Shown piece after piece: positions 47,873-55,864 of a stretch of DNA of 64,000 nucleotides. Numbering within the stretch: the first letter of the stretch is position 1; each line of letters opens with the position of its first letter. Both the position numbers and the translations under genes were made by a program. The notes beneath the pieces are model-generated. The model was not told the origin of the DNA. It did not search any database and saw only the letters and a program-made list of their open reading frames with translations. This DNA comes from Acidimicrobiia bacterium (GTDB taxonomy: Bacteria > Acidobacteriota > Vicinamibacteria > Vicinamibacterales > UBA2999), in NCBI GenBank assembly GCA_016871275.1, contig VFZG01000017.1, positions 1-64,000 on the forward strand, read 5' to 3'.

Positions 47873-49453
47873 GTGACGCGCCGCGGATTACGCCAGGTTG
47901 TGTTGGTCGGACGACCGAACGTCGGTAAGTCGACGCTCTTCAATCGTTTGACCGCTACCAGGCGCTCGATCGTGACTGCAATTGCCGGAACCACCCGCGA
48001 CGTCATTACCCATCCGGTGACATGGGGTTCCCACACGTTCGAACTGACCGATACCGGCGGCCTATTCGGTGCGAGCGAAGACCCTCTCCATGAGCTGGTG
48101 AAGACCCAGGGCGCACGCGCGCTGAAATCCGGCGACGTGATCGTGATGGTGGTCGATGGCCGGGAGGGGCTGATCCCCGGGGATGAAGACATCGCCCAAG
48201 CCGCGCGCGACACCGGCGCACCGGTGATTCTTGCCATCAACAAGACCGACGATCGCCGCGCCCGCGCGGGCGCGCTCGAGCTGTCGCGTCTCGGCTTCGA
48301 CACCGTTGTTGAAATCAGCGCGGAGCACGGCGAGGGGGTCGGCGACCTGCTCGAGGAGATTGTCGAACGTCTCGGGGATCAGGGAGCAGGGATCGGGGAC
48401 CAGGGAGCCGTTGACGAGCCCGTCGAAAAGGAAACCGCGATTGCCATTGTCGGCCGGCCAAACGCGGGCAAGTCGTCGCTGGTGAATCGGTTGCTGCGCG
48501 AAGAGCGGATGATCGTGTCCGAGGTTCCAGGAACGACGCGCGATTCGGTGGACTCCCTGCTGAAGTGGCACGGCAAGACCTTCCGCATCGTCGATACCGC
48601 GGGCATTCGGCGTCCGGGCAGGGTGGGCAGGTCACAGGTGGAGTCGGTCAGCGTGCTGCTCGCGAAGCGTGCGATCGAACGCGCCGACGTGGTCGTGTTG
48701 GTGCTTGATGCCACCGTGGGGCCAACCGACCAGGACGGTGCGATTGCGGGAGCGGCCAAGGAGGCTGGCAAGGGCATCATCATCGCCGCCAACAAGTGGG
48801 ACGTGATGAAGGGGCCCACAGGCGAACGGGCGAACGGGCGAACCGGCGAACCGGCCAACGGGCCGACAGGGGAGAACACCGAGGACGTTGCCAAGAGTTT
48901 CGACGAGAAGCTGCGCTACCGCCTGAAATTTCTCGACTACGCGCCGATCCTGCATATCTCGGCGGCGACCGGCGAGCGAACGTCCAAGCTGCTGGAAATG
49001 GTTGAGCGCGTCGCGGCGGCGGGCCGTACGCGTGTGCCCACCGGCGAGCTGAACCGGTTCATCGGGAAGGTCACCACGGCATCGCCACCGGTCACGTCGA
49101 GCAAGCGCAACGTGCGCATCAAGTACGCCTCCCAGGTGAGTGTCGCGCCGCCGACCATCGTGCTGTTCGCGAACACGTCGACGCAGTTTCATTTCTCCTA
49201 CGAGCGCTTCCTCGAAAACCGGCTGCGCGAGTCCTATGATTTCTTCGGCAACCCGATACGGATTCAGGTCCGGGGCCGCAAGGACGACCGCAGAGACGAT
49301 CGGCAAACGCGTCCCGACGGTCCGGCCCAAGCCGGACGTCATCGCATGCAGCGCAAGACCGTCAAAAAGGGGCCGGGCTCGAAGCCAACCCGGGCCGACC
49401 GCGCGCGTGCCGCGCGCCCGGCCAAGCGCACGACGAAGAAGCGGCATCGCTAG
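47873..49453 (+). CDS. der: Ribosome-assembly GTPase Der (EngA)
   Basis: A 526-residue double GTPase for 50S maturation, longer than the usual 440-490. G1 domain: GRPNVGKST, DTGGLF, NKTD. G2 domain: GRPNAGKSS, DTAGIRRPGRV, NKWD. The KH-like domain has SATGERTSKLLEMVERV and VAPPTIVLFANTSTQFHFSYERF. Two repeat-derived insertions are present: GDQGAGIGDQGAV in the inter-domain linker (about 168-180) and GERANGRTGEPANGPTG after NKWD (about 316-333). The C-terminus is a basic tail of about 55 residues. GTG start at 47873. Confidence 0.93.
   Translation: MTRRGLRQVVLVGRPNVGKSTLFNRLTATRRSIVTAIAGTTRDVITHPVTWGSHTFELTDTGGLFGASEDPLHELVKTQGARALKSGDVIVMVVDGREGLIPGDEDIAQAARDTGAPVILAINKTDDRRARAGALELSRLGFDTVVEISAEHGEGVGDLLEEIVERLGDQGAGIGDQGAVDEPVEKETAIAIVGRPNAGKSSLVNRLLREERMIVSEVPGTTRDSVDSLLKWHGKTFRIVDTAGIRRPGRVGRSQVESVSVLLAKRAIERADVVVLVLDATVGPTDQDGAIAGAAKEAGKGIIIAANKWDVMKGPTGERANGRTGEPANGPTGENTEDVAKSFDEKLRYRLKFLDYAPILHISAATGERTSKLLEMVERVAAAGRTRVPTGELNRFIGKVTTASPPVTSSKRNVRIKYASQVSVAPPTIVLFANTSTQFHFSYERFLENRLRESYDFFGNPIRIQVRGRKDDRRDDRQTRPDGPAQAGRHRMQRKTVKKGPGSKPTRADRARAARPAKRTTKKRHR
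48378..48405. repeat. ATCAGGG heptamer array inside der (linker)
   Basis: Four 7-mers (ATCAGGG, AGCAGGG, ATCGGGG, ACCAGGG) are translated in frame as a Gly/Gln/Asp/Ala linker. Three 7-mers equal 21 nt, or seven codons, which keeps the reading frame periodic. Confidence 0.75.
48821..48868. repeat. GGCGAACG octamer array inside der (G2 domain loop)
   Basis: Six 8-mers (GGCGAACG twice, GGCGAACC twice, GGCCAACG, GGCCGACA) are translated in frame after the NKWD motif. Units match the gmk-coaBC spacer repeat. Confidence 0.75.
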
Positions 49454-49488
49454 CCCCCCAGCCTGCTGGCCTGTTACACTCCATGCCG

Positions 49489-50001
49489 ATGGCCGCACCG
49501 AAGCGGGAGCTCTTCAAGGCCGCCGACGTCTGCGAAGTCGTGCAGGTGCAGCCGTACGTCCTGCGATCGTGGGAGGCCGAGTTTCCCAGCATCGGGCAGG
49601 TCCCACGCGGCGGCGGCCCTCGCGTCTATCGGCGTTCCGACATCGAGCTCGTGCTGCGCATCAAGCAGCTGATCCTGGACGAAGGCCTGACGCTGTCCGG
49701 CGCCAGGCGCCGCCTCGAACAGGAGGACGGCCCGGCACCTGCGGCCAGCGTGCTGGTTGAGGAAGTGGTCGGCGATCGCGTCCGCGACAGCCTGAGGAGC
49801 GTGCGCTCGGGACTCCAATCGATCCTCGAACTGCTGGGCAACGACGGTGAACATCAGCCGGAATTGCGGCTGGTGGCGCCGGCTGCACCGAAAAAGCAAG
49901 TTGCACCGAAAAAGCAAGCTGCACCGAAAAAGCAAGCTGCACCGAAAAAGCAAGCTGCACCGAAAAAGAAAGCTGCACCGAAGCCGAAGAGTAGGAAGTA
50001 G
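49489..50001 (+). CDS. MerR-like DNA-binding protein with AAPKKQ-repeat tail
   Basis: About 170 residues from ATG 49489 (ATG 49483 is two codons upstream). A MerR-type helix-turn-helix is at about residues 8-70 (LFKAADVCEVVQVQPYVLRSWE, GGPRVYRRSDIELVLRIKQLI). A short helical segment follows. The last 45 residues are a Lys/Ala/Pro tail made of five near-perfect 18-bp repeats. Such tails resemble histone H1-like or non-specific DNA-binding extensions. MerR-like genes of this kind often sit beside ihf and tRNA-Pro genes; here tRNA-Pro follows. Target genes unknown. Confidence 0.85.
   Translation: MAAPKRELFKAADVCEVVQVQPYVLRSWEAEFPSIGQVPRGGGPRVYRRSDIELVLRIKQLILDEGLTLSGARRRLEQEDGPAPAASVLVEEVVGDRVRDSLRSVRSGLQSILELLGNDGEHQPELRLVAPAAPKKQVAPKKQAAPKKQAAPKKQAAPKKKAAPKPKSRK
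49885..49974. repeat. Five 18-bp tandem repeats encoding AAPKKQ
   Basis: Consecutive 18-mers with core GCACCGAAAAAGCAAGCT at 49885, 49903, 49921, 49939 and 49957, plus a partial sixth. Differences are one or two bases per copy, so copy number has probably changed recently by slippage. Confidence 0.85.
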
Positions 50002-50035
50002 ACTGTTAGCCGTCGACTGTTGACTGTCGACTGTC
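50001..50035. repeat. GACTGTC heptamer array (5 units) before tRNA-Pro
   Basis: GACTGTT, AGCCGTC, GACTGTT, GACTGTC and GACTGTC lie between the MerR-like gene and the tRNA, 5 bp from its 5' end. The unit, in reverse complement, also forms the arrays at 58123 and 63555. Confidence 0.75.
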
Positions 50036-50039
50036 TGTA

Positions 50040-50117
50040 CGGGATGTAGCGCAGCCTGGCTAGCGCGCCTGCTTGGGGTGCAGGAGGTCCCGGGTTCGAA
50101 TCCCGGCATCCCGACCA
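50040..50117 (+). tRNA. tRNA-Pro(GGG)
   Basis: A complete cloverleaf: acceptor CGGGATG/CATCCCG, D-stem GCGC, anticodon stem CCTGC/GCAGG with loop TTGGGGT giving anticodon GGG, and T-arm CCGGG-TTCGAAT-CCCGG. Discriminator A73 and pair C1-G72 are the bacterial tRNA-Pro identity elements. CCA is encoded at 50115-50117. Confidence 0.96.
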
Positions 50118-50146
50118 CCCTTCGCTCGTGACCTTCTCATGAGCTC

Positions 50147-50164
50147 AGGGTGGCAAGCCACCCT
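50147..50164 (+). terminator. Hairpin after tRNA-Pro
   Basis: A perfect 7-bp stem (AGGGTGG/CCACCCT, loop CAAG) lies 29 nt past the tRNA. The following bases are CCCCGCAATTCTTC, only weakly T-rich. It probably separates the tRNA from the next gene. Confidence 0.45.
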
Positions 50165-50219
50165 CCCCGCAATTCTTCGACTACTGGTTGACCGTCGATG
50201 GTGGTCGCATAATGGAGAC

Positions 50220-51293
50220 GTGCAGTTCTCTGCGATGGCCGCAGCGCAGCTGACTCTGCTGTTCATCGCCTCGCTGGTGGCGATCTTTCCACCCGGTGCG
50301 GCGAGCGTGGAGCGGCTCTACGCGGACTGGCTCTATCCCATCATCCAGGCGAACCTCACGTCGCTCTCGAATCGCGTTCCGATCGCGCTGTTCGACATCG
50401 CGGCGGTGGCGTGGCTGCTGATCCTGATCGGCATCTGGACGAAGTCGATCAAGCAGGCGCGAAAGCAGCAACGGCTGCGGGCCTTGTGGCGCGGGTTGGC
50501 CGCAACCCTGACGCTCCTCGCAGTCGTGTATTTGTGGTTCATCGCGGTGTGGGGACTGAATTACTCGCGGCCGCGTCTGGAATCCCAGCTCACGTTCGAT
50601 GCGTCAAAGGTCACGCCGCAGGCTGTTCGCGCGCTGGCGGAACATGCGGTGGCGCAGGCAAATCGCACCTATGCCGCCGCGCACGCGGCCGGGTTTCCCG
50701 GCACCTGGGATGCGCCGCAATCACTGATCGATGGACTGCACGGCGTGGAGAAGGAGCTCGGGCGGCCTCGACCGACGGTGGTCGCCAGGCCGAAGGTCAC
50801 GCTGTTCTCGCCCTACTACCGCGCCGCGGGGGTCAGCGGCCAACTTGCGCCGTTGTTTCTCGAGACGCTGCTGAATCCCGACATCACCGGGCCGGAGCGC
50901 CCGGCGGTCCTTGGGCACGAGTGGGCCCACCTGGCCGGCTATGCGCCAGAGTCGGATGCCAGCTTCGTGGGACTGCTCGCGGCGATGCGGGCGGGACCGG
51001 CCGGCGAGTATAGCGCGTGGCTCGATCTCGTCTCGGAAGCCGCCAGGGAGTTGCAGCCGGTGACGCAGCGCCTGGTGCTCGAGCAGCTTGGGCCCGGACC
51101 GCGCCAGGATCAGAACGCGATCCGCGAGCGGCTGAAGACGCGCGTGCCGACGATCGATCGAGCCGCGTGGGCCACGTATGATCAGATGCTGCGATCGCAG
51201 GGTGTTGAAGAAGGTGTGCAGAGCTACTCGCGCGTGATTGAATTGCTCATAGGCACCGACGTCCTGAAACTTCCACCAATCATCAATCCGTAG
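50220..51293 (+). CDS. DUF3810-like membrane protein with HEWAH motif
   Basis: About 357 residues from GTG 50220; ATG 50139 would add 27 residues but lies before a terminator-like hairpin. Three membrane segments occupy about the first 120 residues (for example VPIALFDIAAVAWLLILIGIW). A soluble part then contains VLGHEWAHLAGYAPESDASFVG with a zinc-protease-like HExxH (HEWAH, about 233-237) and a downstream Glu/Asp. It fits the DUF3810 family. A membrane metallopeptidase is an inference. A CATAAT -10 box (50208-50213) would put the transcript start at the GTG itself. Confidence 0.7.
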   Translation: MQFSAMAAAQLTLLFIASLVAIFPPGAASVERLYADWLYPIIQANLTSLSNRVPIALFDIAAVAWLLILIGIWTKSIKQARKQQRLRALWRGLAATLTLLAVVYLWFIAVWGLNYSRPRLESQLTFDASKVTPQAVRALAEHAVAQANRTYAAAHAAGFPGTWDAPQSLIDGLHGVEKELGRPRPTVVARPKVTLFSPYYRAAGVSGQLAPLFLETLLNPDITGPERPAVLGHEWAHLAGYAPESDASFVGLLAAMRAGPAGEYSAWLDLVSEAARELQPVTQRLVLEQLGPGPRQDQNAIRERLKTRVPTIDRAAWATYDQMLRSQGVEEGVQSYSRVIELLIGTDVLKLPPIINP

Positions 51294-51324
51294 CCCGTAG
51301 CCCGTAGCCCGTAGCCCGTAGCCC
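51290..51324. repeat. GTAGCCC heptamer array (5 perfect units)
   Basis: Five identical 7-mers fill the gap between the DUF3810-like gene and sua5, supply the first gene's TAG stop (51291-51293) and end one base before the sua5 ATG. The perfect identity suggests recent expansion. The reverse-complement unit is at 46378. Confidence 0.85.
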
Positions 51325-51325
51325 T

Positions 51326-52402
51326 ATGACCACCCGCGTCCTGCACGTCGATCGCGACCGTCCCGATCCCGCCGTCATCGAAGCAGCCGCGCAGGCTTTG
51401 CGGGCCGGGCAGCTGGTGGTGTTCCCGACCGAGACCGTCTACGGCCTTGGCGCGCACGCACTCGACCCAGCCGCGGTGCAGAAGATCTTCGAGGCGAAAG
51501 AGCGGCCGGCCAACGACCCGCTGATCGTGCATATCGCGCACATCGGCCAGGTGAATCAGTGCGCGGCCGGCATGCCGCCCCGCGCCCGCAAGCTGGGCCT
51601 GTCGTTTTGGGCTGGACCGCTGACGATGATCCTGCCGAAGAGGCCCGAGGTGCCGGACCTGGTCACCGCGGGATTGCCGAGCGTGGCGGTGCGTGTGCCG
51701 TCGCATCGGGTGGCCCGCGCGCTGATGGAAATGGCGGGCGTGCCGGTGGCCGCTCCGAGCGCGAATCGTTTCTCACGACCGAGCCCCACGACCGCGCAAC
51801 ACGTGCTGGAGGATCTGGACGGGCGCGTCGACCTGATTCTCGATGGCGGGCCCACCGACATTGGCCTCGAGTCCACCATTGTCGACTTCACCGTTGATCC
51901 GCCGGTGATTCGGCGGCCGGGCGGCATCACCATCGAGCAGGTGCGCGCGCTGGTTCCCGACGTCACGCTCGCGGAAGGCCTGGCGACCGGGGACCAGCCA
52001 CAGGTTGCGCCGGGCCAGCTGCTGCGCCACTACGCCCCGGTGGCGGAGATGACGCTCTACGAAGGGGAGCCGTCGGCCGTCGTTCCACGGCTTGCGGCAG
52101 ACGCCAGGACCGCCGTAGCCCGGGGAAACGTCATCGGCATCCTGGCACCAGAAGAGGATCTGATCGCGCTCGCGCCGCTCATAGCCCCGTCGGCGGCCGC
52201 GGGCAAGATAGTCGTGCAGCCGTTCGGCTCGAGAGCGGACCTGGAGCGCGCCGGCCGTGAACTGTTCGCGTCAATTCGGACGCTGGACGCGACCGGCGTC
52301 TCCGCGATCCTTGCCAGCTCTCCGGGCACCGAGGGGCTCGGGCGTGCGATTCGTGACCGACTGATGCGTGCCGCGAATGGACGGTTTAGGACGATCGTTT
52401 AA
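51326..52402 (+). CDS. L-threonylcarbamoyladenylate synthase (Sua5 type)
   Basis: A 358-residue enzyme that makes threonylcarbamoyl-AMP for the t6A modification at tRNA position 37. The YrdC domain has VFPTETVYGLGAHA, the KERPANDPL motif and APSANRFSRPSPT. A linker with PGQLLRHYAPVAEM leads to the C-terminal Sua5 domain, so this is the long Sua5 form and not TsaC. The ATG is immediately preceded by the heptamer array and has no SD. Confidence 0.92.
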   Translation: MTTRVLHVDRDRPDPAVIEAAAQALRAGQLVVFPTETVYGLGAHALDPAAVQKIFEAKERPANDPLIVHIAHIGQVNQCAAGMPPRARKLGLSFWAGPLTMILPKRPEVPDLVTAGLPSVAVRVPSHRVARALMEMAGVPVAAPSANRFSRPSPTTAQHVLEDLDGRVDLILDGGPTDIGLESTIVDFTVDPPVIRRPGGITIEQVRALVPDVTLAEGLATGDQPQVAPGQLLRHYAPVAEMTLYEGEPSAVVPRLAADARTAVARGNVIGILAPEEDLIALAPLIAPSAAAGKIVVQPFGSRADLERAGRELFASIRTLDATGVSAILASSPGTEGLGRAIRDRLMRAANGRFRTIV

Positions 52403-52546
52403 GGCCGTATATCCGACTAAAAAAACCTGATTTTTCGCGTGATAATTGCTGCTATCATGCGCAAATAAACAGGGCCGTACCAGGCAGAGATCAGGTCCGC
52501 AGAAGGCGCAGAAAGCTCAGAAAAGAAGCTGTGGGGGATGGGCCGT
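52403..52546. other. AT-rich intergenic region before the molybdenum hydroxylase operon
   Basis: Contains A7 and T5 runs and TATCAT (52453-52458), a candidate -10 box for the operon with a poor -35. No strong stem is seen. A GGGGG run (52533-52537) precedes the preferred start codon. Confidence 0.4.
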
Positions 52547-53182
52547 ATGAGTCACGAAAGCATGTCTGAGACTCCGGGCATACAGCCGGGGCACTCACGA
52601 CGCAATTTCATCAAGGGCGTGATCGCCGCCGGCGCGACCGTCTCGGCGTCCGCGTATCTGTTCCGAACCAACGTGCTCGGGCAGAACGACGGCATGTCCG
52701 GCGCGGTGGATCGCCTCATCACGCTGGACATCAACGGCCAGCAGCGCCGCGTCGACGTGATGAAGAACGAGACGCTGGCGATGACGCTGCGCTACAAGCT
52801 CGGTCTCACCGGCACCAAGCTCGGATGCGACCGCGCGGAATGCGGCGCGTGCACCGTGCTGGTGGACGATGTACCGCGGTATGCATGCTCGACGCTGACC
52901 CATTCCGTGCGCGGCAAGAAGATTGTCAGCATTGAGGGTCTCGCCAAGCCCGATGGCACGCTGCACCCGGTGCAGCAGGCCGTGGTGAATGGCCAGGGCT
53001 TCCAGTGCGCGTTCTGCATGCCCGGCTTCGTGATGGCGACGGTGGGCTTCTTGAAGACCAACCCCAATCCCACGCGCGAGCAGATGGCGCATGGCATTTC
53101 TGGCAACCTGTGCCGCTGCGCCGACTACAACAAGATTCTCGACTGCATGATGCATGCGGCCGACCTGTCGAGGGGAGCGTAA
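52547..53182 (+). CDS. Molybdenum hydroxylase [2Fe-2S] subunit with Tat signal (PaoA-like)
   Basis: About 211 residues from ATG 52547 (others at 52538 and 52562). A twin-arginine signal HSRRNFIKGVIAAGATVSA (Arg18-Arg19) directs folded export. Eight cluster Cys follow: 95, 100, 103, 115 (plant ferredoxin type, CDRAECGAC) and 155, 158, 190, 192 (CAFC, CRC). The order small-large-FAD subunit and the Tat signal on this subunit match E. coli PaoABC, in which the other subunits are co-exported. Its stop is 3 nt before the large-subunit start. Confidence 0.92.
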   Translation: MSHESMSETPGIQPGHSRRNFIKGVIAAGATVSASAYLFRTNVLGQNDGMSGAVDRLITLDINGQQRRVDVMKNETLAMTLRYKLGLTGTKLGCDRAECGACTVLVDDVPRYACSTLTHSVRGKKIVSIEGLAKPDGTLHPVQQAVVNGQGFQCAFCMPGFVMATVGFLKTNPNPTREQMAHGISGNLCRCADYNKILDCMMHAADLSRGA

Positions 53183-53185
53183 GTC

Positions 53186-55852
53186 ATGGCTGAACAGCAG
53201 AAGCCAGTCGCCCCGGCTGCCCCCGTCGCCCCGCCCAAGAAGATGGAATTCAAGGTCCTGGGCAAGAACTACGTCACCCCCGATCTCGTCGCCAAGGTGA
53301 CGGGCCGGGCGCGCTACGCCGAAGACTGGAAAGCCGAAGGCATGGTGTTCGTCAAGTTGATGCCGAGCCCGCGTCCCCATGCGCGGATTCGGAGCATCGA
53401 CGCCTCGGCCGCGCTGGCCATGCCCGGCGTGCACGGCATTCTCACCGCCGACGATCTGCCTGCGCCGCCGCCACCTCCGGGAGGGGCGCCGCCCGCCAAG
53501 GGGCCGGCCCAGGGCGCTGCGCCCGCCGGCGCACCCGCCGCCGCGCCCCCAGCTGGTGGTGCTCCGGCTGCCGCGCCTGCGGCTGGCGCTGCTGGTGGTG
53601 GAGCTGCCGCAGGTGGTGCCGCTGCGGCGCCGCCGCCTCCGCCCATGCCGCCCGAGTTTGCGCTGACGAAGGAGCCGGTGTACGAAGGCGAACCCATTCT
53701 CGCGATCGCCGCCGACAGCGAAGAAATCGCGTCGGACGCGATCGAGAAGATCGTCGTCGACTTCGAGCCGCTGCCGTTTGTGATCGATCCCATGGAGAGC
53801 CTGCGGCCGGGTTCGTCGAACGGCCGCGAGCAGGGCAACGTGTTCGTGGGTCCGAGCATGCGGACGCTCAAGTGGACGAGGGAACAGATGGCGTCCTACG
53901 ACGCCGGCAAGTTCCCGCAGGACGGCGAGGCCACCGAGACGGCGGTGTTCGGCGACATCGAGGCCGGCTTCAAGCAAGCCGACCTGATCGTCGAGCGCGA
54001 CATGCATCAGCAGACCACGTCGCACCAGCCGCTTGAGTCGCGCTCGGCGATGGCCTACTGGCAGAACGGCAAGTGCTACATGCACGTGTCGACGCAGTCG
54101 CTGGCCCGCACCGTGGCCTCGGTTGCCGGCTGGGTCGGCATCAAGCCCGAAGAGCTCGTGCTGATCAGCGAGTACACCGGCGGCGGATTCGGCAGCAAGA
54201 TTCCGGGCGCGCAGTCCATGGCGATTCCGGCGCTGATGTCGAAGAAGCTCAACGGCCGTCCGGTGATGATGCGCATCTCGCGCGCGGAAGAGACCTACAT
54301 CGGCCGCGTGCGTCCTGGCTACCAGGGCTACATCAAGATGGGCTTCAGGAAGGACGGCCGCGTCACCGCCATCGACACCTTCATCGTGGAAGCGAGCGGC
54401 CCGTATCGCCGTCAGGGCGACCACGCCACCACCGCCAATCTCGGCTCGCTGTTGTTCCAGGCGCCGAACATGCGATTCCGCGGTCTCTCGGTCGCGACCA
54501 ACACGCCTCCGGGCGTGTCGCAGCGCGCGCCGGGCGGTCTGCAGGCGTCGGTCTGGTTCGAGCCGCTGGTGCACGAAGCGGCGAAGAAGCTCGGCATCGA
54601 CCAGGTCGCGATTCGCAAGCTGAATGCGCCGGAAGGCCAGGCGCAGTTCGGCCTCGTGCCGCCCAACACGCCGCCGGGACGCCCGCGCAACAAGCTGACC
54701 AGCTGCTTCGTCAAGGAGTGCCTCGACAAGGGCGCCGAGATGTTCGAGTGGGAAAGGAAGAAGGCCAACAGCGGCTTGCGCCTCGGCACGAAGATCCGCG
54801 GTATCGGCGTCGGCACCGGTGCCTACACGGCCGGTTCGATCGGCGTCGATGGCCTGTGCATCCTGCGGCCCGACGGCAAGCTCGAAATCCACCAGGGCGT
54901 CGGCAACCTCGGCACGCTCTCGACGTTCGATACGGCGCGCACCATCGCCGAGGTCTCCGGTGTGCCGTGGGAGAACTGCGAAGTGGTGTGGGGCAACACG
55001 TCAAAGGGCCTGCCTTGGTCATCGATCCAGGCCGGCAGCCAGACGACGTATGCGCACACGCGCGCCAACTACGCCACCGGCCAGGACCTGAAGAAGAAGC
55101 TGCAGGAAGTCGCCGCCAAGACGCGTGGCGGCTCGCCCGACAGCTACGACACCGGTCCAAACGGCGTCATTCGCCGCGGTGGCGGCGTGGTGCTCACCTG
55201 GGCGCAGGCCGCGGAGGCGGCCATCAAGCTCGGTGGCATTTACGATGGCACCGAGGTCCCGAAGGAAATCAACGCCATGACCAAGGCTGCGGCAGCCGCG
55301 CACAAGGGCCGCGGGTTGATGGGCGTGGCGCGCGACAACCTGCCGCGTGACGGTCAGACCTACGGCTTCATGGCGGCGTTTGCCGAAGTCGAAGTCGATA
55401 CCGAAACGGGTGTGTGGACGATCGTCGACTTCACGGGCGTGGCCGACGTCGGCACCGTGATTCACCCGAACTCGCTCGGCGGCCAGATCAACGGCGGCAG
55501 CATCCAGGGCATCGGCCACGTGCGCAGCCAGAAGCTGGTCTACGACCCGCACTACGGCAACGCGCTCGCGAACCGCATGTACAACAACAAGCCGCCGACG
55601 ATTCTCGACGCGCCGTTCAATGCGAAGTGGGCGGCGGTCGAACTGCCGGATCCGACCAACCCGGTCGGCGCCAAGGGCATCGGCGAGCCGTCAACCGTGG
55701 CCGCGGCCGGCGCGGTACTGGCCGCGTTGTGCGACGCGGTTGGAGACGATGTGATTCGGCGCACACCGGTGCAGCCGGAGCAGATCATGTCGGCGCTGGC
55801 GAGCGCGGAACGCAAGCCGGATATGCCGCACGTGTTGCAGGCGTTCATCTAA
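53186..55852 (+). CDS. Molybdenum hydroxylase large (Mo-cofactor) subunit (xanthine dehydrogenase family)
   Basis: An 888-residue catalytic subunit. The family core is complete: VTGRARYAEDWKAEGM, the Mo-binding EYTGGGFGSK, RAPGGLQASVWFEPLV, GAYTAGSIGVDG, and the catalytic Glu in GAKGIGEPSTVAAAG. Substrate is not deducible; related enzymes oxidise aldehydes, purines or N-heterocycles. A striking Pro/Ala/Gly-rich insertion of about 65 residues (92-158) splits the N-terminal a/b-hammerhead domain. No signal peptide is present, as expected if carried by the Tat-bearing partner. Confidence 0.92.
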   Translation: MAEQQKPVAPAAPVAPPKKMEFKVLGKNYVTPDLVAKVTGRARYAEDWKAEGMVFVKLMPSPRPHARIRSIDASAALAMPGVHGILTADDLPAPPPPPGGAPPAKGPAQGAAPAGAPAAAPPAGGAPAAAPAAGAAGGGAAAGGAAAAPPPPPMPPEFALTKEPVYEGEPILAIAADSEEIASDAIEKIVVDFEPLPFVIDPMESLRPGSSNGREQGNVFVGPSMRTLKWTREQMASYDAGKFPQDGEATETAVFGDIEAGFKQADLIVERDMHQQTTSHQPLESRSAMAYWQNGKCYMHVSTQSLARTVASVAGWVGIKPEELVLISEYTGGGFGSKIPGAQSMAIPALMSKKLNGRPVMMRISRAEETYIGRVRPGYQGYIKMGFRKDGRVTAIDTFIVEASGPYRRQGDHATTANLGSLLFQAPNMRFRGLSVATNTPPGVSQRAPGGLQASVWFEPLVHEAAKKLGIDQVAIRKLNAPEGQAQFGLVPPNTPPGRPRNKLTSCFVKECLDKGAEMFEWERKKANSGLRLGTKIRGIGVGTGAYTAGSIGVDGLCILRPDGKLEIHQGVGNLGTLSTFDTARTIAEVSGVPWENCEVVWGNTSKGLPWSSIQAGSQTTYAHTRANYATGQDLKKKLQEVAAKTRGGSPDSYDTGPNGVIRRGGGVVLTWAQAAEAAIKLGGIYDGTEVPKEINAMTKAAAAAHKGRGLMGVARDNLPRDGQTYGFMAAFAEVEVDTETGVWTIVDFTGVADVGTVIHPNSLGGQINGGSIQGIGHVRSQKLVYDPHYGNALANRMYNNKPPTILDAPFNAKWAAVELPDPTNPVGAKGIGEPSTVAAAGAVLAALCDAVGDDVIRRTPVQPEQIMSALASAERKPDMPHVLQAFI

Positions 55853-55864
55853 GGGGACAAAACG

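Noticed and set aside
49885-49974. CRISPR-like repeats
   Set aside because: The 18-bp units are directly adjacent without spacers and are translated as a protein tail.
50001-50035. tRNA attachment-site array or integrase target
   Set aside because: The array is a 7-bp tandem repeat before the tRNA 5' end. No integrase gene or duplicated tRNA 3' end is nearby.
50073-50219. An upstream start for the DUF3810-like gene inside tRNA-Pro
   Set aside because: It would place codons in the tRNA and its terminator-like hairpin; later starts are more plausible.
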